From: Lachnospiraceae bacterium
GTDB lineage: Bacteria > Bacillota > Clostridia > Lachnospirales > Lachnospiraceae
DNA length: 33,016 bases
Assembly: GCA_017480195.1 (NCBI GenBank)
Contig: JAFVBE010000018.1
Location: 1-33,016 of the forward strand
Direction: 5' to 3'
Part shown: positions 31,825-33,016 of the stretch, one piece after another
Position numbering within the stretch: position 1 is the stretch's first letter
Layout: each line of letters begins with the position of its first letter
Notes under the pieces: generated by a model
Told to the model about the DNA's origin: nothing
What the model saw: the letters and a program-made list of their open reading frames with translations, nothing else
Database searches by the model: none
Made by a program: the position numbers and the translations under genes

Positions 31825-32265
31825 ATGAACAGAGTAATTTTAATCGGTCGTTTGACACGTGACCCGGATGTAAGATATTCACAAGGTGCAGAGCCTTTGG
31901 CAATAGCCAGATATACATTAGCAGTTGACAGACGTGGAAGAAGAGATGCTAACAGTGACCAGACTGCAGACTTTATCTCTTGTGTAGCGTTTGGAAGAAA
32001 TGGTGAATTCGCAGAGAAGTACTTAAAGCAGGGTACTAAGATAGCGGTTACAGGTCGAATACAGACAGGAAGTTATACAAATAAGGATGGTAATAAGGTT
32101 TATACAACAGATGTTGTAGTTGAAGACCACGAGTTCGTAGAAAGCAAGGGAAGCAGTCAGGCTTCAGGTTTTGAGCCTATTGACAGACCTGCACCGTCAA
32201 GTGCGAGTGCAGAGGGCTTTATGAGCATTCCTGAGGGAGTAGAGAACGATTTACCATTTAAGTAG
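31825..32265 (+). CDS. ssb: single-stranded DNA-binding protein
   Basis: A 146-residue SSB. The OB fold covers residues 1-~108 ([52 protein letters not shown]). A short Ser/Ala/Pro linker leads to the interaction tail ENDLPFK. Most bacterial SSBs end exactly in DLPF; here a lysine follows the phenylalanine. It protects single-stranded DNA and recruits repair and replication partners. GAGGGGG precedes the ATG, and the gene lies 23 bp after rpsF and 20 bp before rpsR in the usual operon order. Confidence 0.97.
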   Translation: MNRVILIGRLTRDPDVRYSQGAEPLAIARYTLAVDRRGRRDANSDQTADFISCVAFGRNGEFAEKYLKQGTKIAVTGRIQTGSYTNKDGNKVYTTDVVVEDHEFVESKGSSQASGFEPIDRPAPSSASAEGFMSIPEGVENDLPFK

Positions 32266-32285
32266 ATTTAACGGAGGTAAATAAA

Positions 32286-32561
32286 ATGGCTTATAATAAG
32301 GCAGAAAAAGGCGGCGAACGCGCAGATGCTCCTATGAAGAGAAGACCTATCAGAAGAAGAAAAAAGGTCTGCGTATTCTGTGCAGAGAAGAACGCTGTTA
32401 TAGATTATAAGGATGTAAATAAACTCAGAAAGTATGTATCTGAGAGAGGAAAGATTCTTCCTAGAAGAATTACCGGTAACTGCGCTAAGCATCAGAGAGC
32501 TTTGACGGTTGCTGTAAAGAGAGCAAGACATGTAGCAATCATGCCATATGTAGTTGACTAA
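32286..32561 (+). CDS. rpsR: 30S ribosomal protein S18
   Basis: A 91-residue basic ribosomal protein, a little longer than average through its N-terminal extension ([20 protein letters not shown]). The core has [11 protein letters not shown] (a CxxC pair), [20 protein letters not shown] and [12 protein letters not shown], all typical of S18. ACGGAGGT stands upstream. Last gene of the operon, followed by a terminator. Confidence 0.97.
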   Translation: MAYNKAEKGGERADAPMKRRPIRRRKKVCVFCAEKNAVIDYKDVNKLRKYVSERGKILPRRITGNCAKHQRALTVAVKRARHVAIMPYVVD

Positions 32562-32573
32562 TTAAAGAAATCC

Positions 32574-32611
32574 GCCGTCTTTGAATCGTAAAAGGCTCAA
32601 AGACGGCTTTT
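32574..32611 (+). terminator. rho-independent terminator after rpsR
   Basis: GCCGTCTTTGA (32574-32584) pairs perfectly with TCAAAGACGGC (32597-32607), followed by TTTT. It ends only 4 nt before the first tRNA-Pro copy. Confidence 0.85.
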
Positions 32612-32615
32612 AAAA

Positions 32616-32783
32616 CGATGCGTGGCTCAGCTTGGTAGAGCGCTGCGTTCGGGACGCATAGGGTGCTGCTTGCCTGTGGCAAGCGTTAAGCACGGACCGA
32701 GTCGAAGACGAGAAGCTGCTTGCCTGTGGCAAGCGTTAAGCACGGACCGAGTCGAAGACGAGACCGCAGGTTCGGAACCTGCG
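32616..32783 (+). pseudogene. tRNA-Pro(CGG) copy interrupted by tandem repeats
   Basis: The first 43 nt (32616-32658) are identical to the intact tRNA-Pro at 32806: acceptor strand, D arm, and anticodon stem-loop with CGG. About 105 nt is then inserted just before the variable loop, including two 50 bp repeats. The T arm follows as GCAGG-TTCGGAA-CCTGC (32766-32782), with an altered loop, and the 3' acceptor strand CGCATCG is missing. The inserted position (after the anticodon stem) does not fit known tRNA introns. It is most likely a dead tRNA. Confidence 0.8.
32665..32764 (+). repeat. two tandem 50 bp repeats inside the tRNA copy
   Basis: Units 32665-32714 and 32715-32764 are identical except for the last base. 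Each holds a perfect hairpin, GCTTGCC-TGT-GGCAAGC, then GTTAAGC and GGACCGAGTCGAAGACGAG. A related, diverged unit starts at 32983. Confidence 0.9.
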
Positions 32784-32805
32784 AATGAAAGAATTGAATA
32801 ATTGA

Positions 32806-32879
32806 CGATGCGTGGCTCAGCTTGGTAGAGCGCTGCGTTCGGGACGCAGAGGTCGCAGGTTCGAATCCTGTCGCATCGA
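32806..32879 (+). tRNA. tRNA-Pro (anticodon CGG)
   Basis: A complete 74 nt cloverleaf. Acceptor CGATGCG pairs with CGCATCG, with A as discriminator. The D arm is GCTC-AGCTTGGTA-GAGC. The anticodon stem CTGCG/CGCAG encloses TTCGGGA, giving anticodon CGG, which reads the proline codon CCG. The T arm is GCAGG-TTCGAAT-CCTGT, with a G-U closing pair. CCA is not encoded. No clear promoter is visible between the broken copy and this gene. Confidence 0.96.
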
Positions 32880-32919
32880 TTAAGAAAAGAGGCACCGAAG
32901 AGTGCCTCTTTTCTTAATC
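32878..32919 (+). terminator. terminator after tRNA-Pro
   Basis: GATTAAGAAAAGAGGCAC pairs perfectly with GTGCCTCTTTTCTTAATC around a CGAAGA loop. The stem begins at the end of the tRNA, and its 3' arm carries the T-run. Confidence 0.85.
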
Positions 32920-32982
32920 AAGGTAGCAATATCGTATACTGAGCGCTTGTATGGAGCGAAGGCACAGTTCGGGCGCTGAGTC

Positions 32983-33016
32983 GCTGCGTGCCAGTGGCAC
33001 GGGTTAAGCGAGGACG
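32983..33016 (+). repeat. diverged third unit of the 50 bp repeat, cut by the window edge
   Basis: GCTGCGTGCCAGTGGCACGG then GTTAAGCGAGGACG. Compared with the units at 32665, one stem pair changes from T-A to G-C on both sides (CTTGCC/GGCAAG to CGTGCC/GGCACG). It is preceded by GAGTC, as the second tandem unit is preceded by GAGTCGAAGACGAG. Confidence 0.6.

Noticed and set aside
32665-32764. CRISPR array
   Set aside because: The two 50 bp units are directly adjacent with no spacers, and no cas genes are present.
32616-32783. tRNA intron in the first tRNA-Pro copy
   Set aside because: The insertion lies after the anticodon stem rather than in the anticodon loop. It consists of tandem repeats and the 3' acceptor strand is missing.
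32686-32895. 69-codon minus-strand frame across the tRNA region
   Set aside because: It is antisense to the tRNA-Pro and repeat sequences. Its DATGFEPATSASR-like wording is a well-known false protein from tRNA genes.

Overview
The window looks like chromosomal DNA from a low-GC, Gram-positive anaerobe of the Lachnospiraceae type (Lachnospira, Eubacterium eligens or Butyrivibrio relatives). This is inferred from strong GGAGG ribosome binding sites, heavy use of ATA for isoleucine outside highly expressed genes, an rpsF-ssb-rpsR operon, Firmicutes-style lipoproteins, and a yjdF gene with its riboswitch. I could not run a search to fix the genus.

Layout. 1-4226: a membrane diguanylate cyclase (GGDEF), a HAD phosphatase, an acidic coiled-coil protein of unknown function, a small two-helix membrane protein, and D-Ala-D-Ala ligase. 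4248-5880: an accessory stretch with a ~295 bp hairpin element, a nucleotidyltransferase between 12 bp direct repeats, a possible tiny ORF and a second long palindrome. 5925-9073: a sodium:solute symporter (minus) divergent from a two-domain polyphosphate:AMP phosphotransferase. 9152-22639: a long same-strand run of trpS, two double-domain GT2 glycosyltransferases, a eukaryotic-type HisA, a GH9 cellulase lipoprotein, a GtrA-YfhO fusion and a hybrid histidine kinase. Most of this reads as cell-surface glycan building and glucan hydrolysis. 22652-26520: another hairpin element, a minimal protein-kinase-like protein, a DUF885 metallopeptidase lipoprotein, a transposase-tail remnant, and yjdF (minus) behind an aza-aromatic yjdF riboswitch. 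26642-31216: PEP carboxykinase, a third hairpin element, a MerR-type regulator, a 1-phosphofructokinase-family kinase and a small alarmone synthetase (minus). 31511-33016: rpsF-ssb-rpsR with a folded leader, a tRNA-Pro copy broken by two tandem 50 bp repeats, an intact tRNA-Pro(CGG), and a further diverged repeat at the edge.

The features most worth a second look are these: a family of long palindromic elements that share an identical 46 bp core in two places; the interrupted tRNA-Pro and its hairpin-bearing 50 bp repeats, where one stem pair covaries; a near-duplicate promoter module placed upstream of both yjdF and the nucleotidyltransferase; the flippase/GT-C fusion (GtrA-YfhO) beside cytosolic GT2 enzymes; and an isolated HisA of the eukaryotic HIS6 type. 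I found no CRISPR array, prophage, intact insertion sequence or plasmid module.
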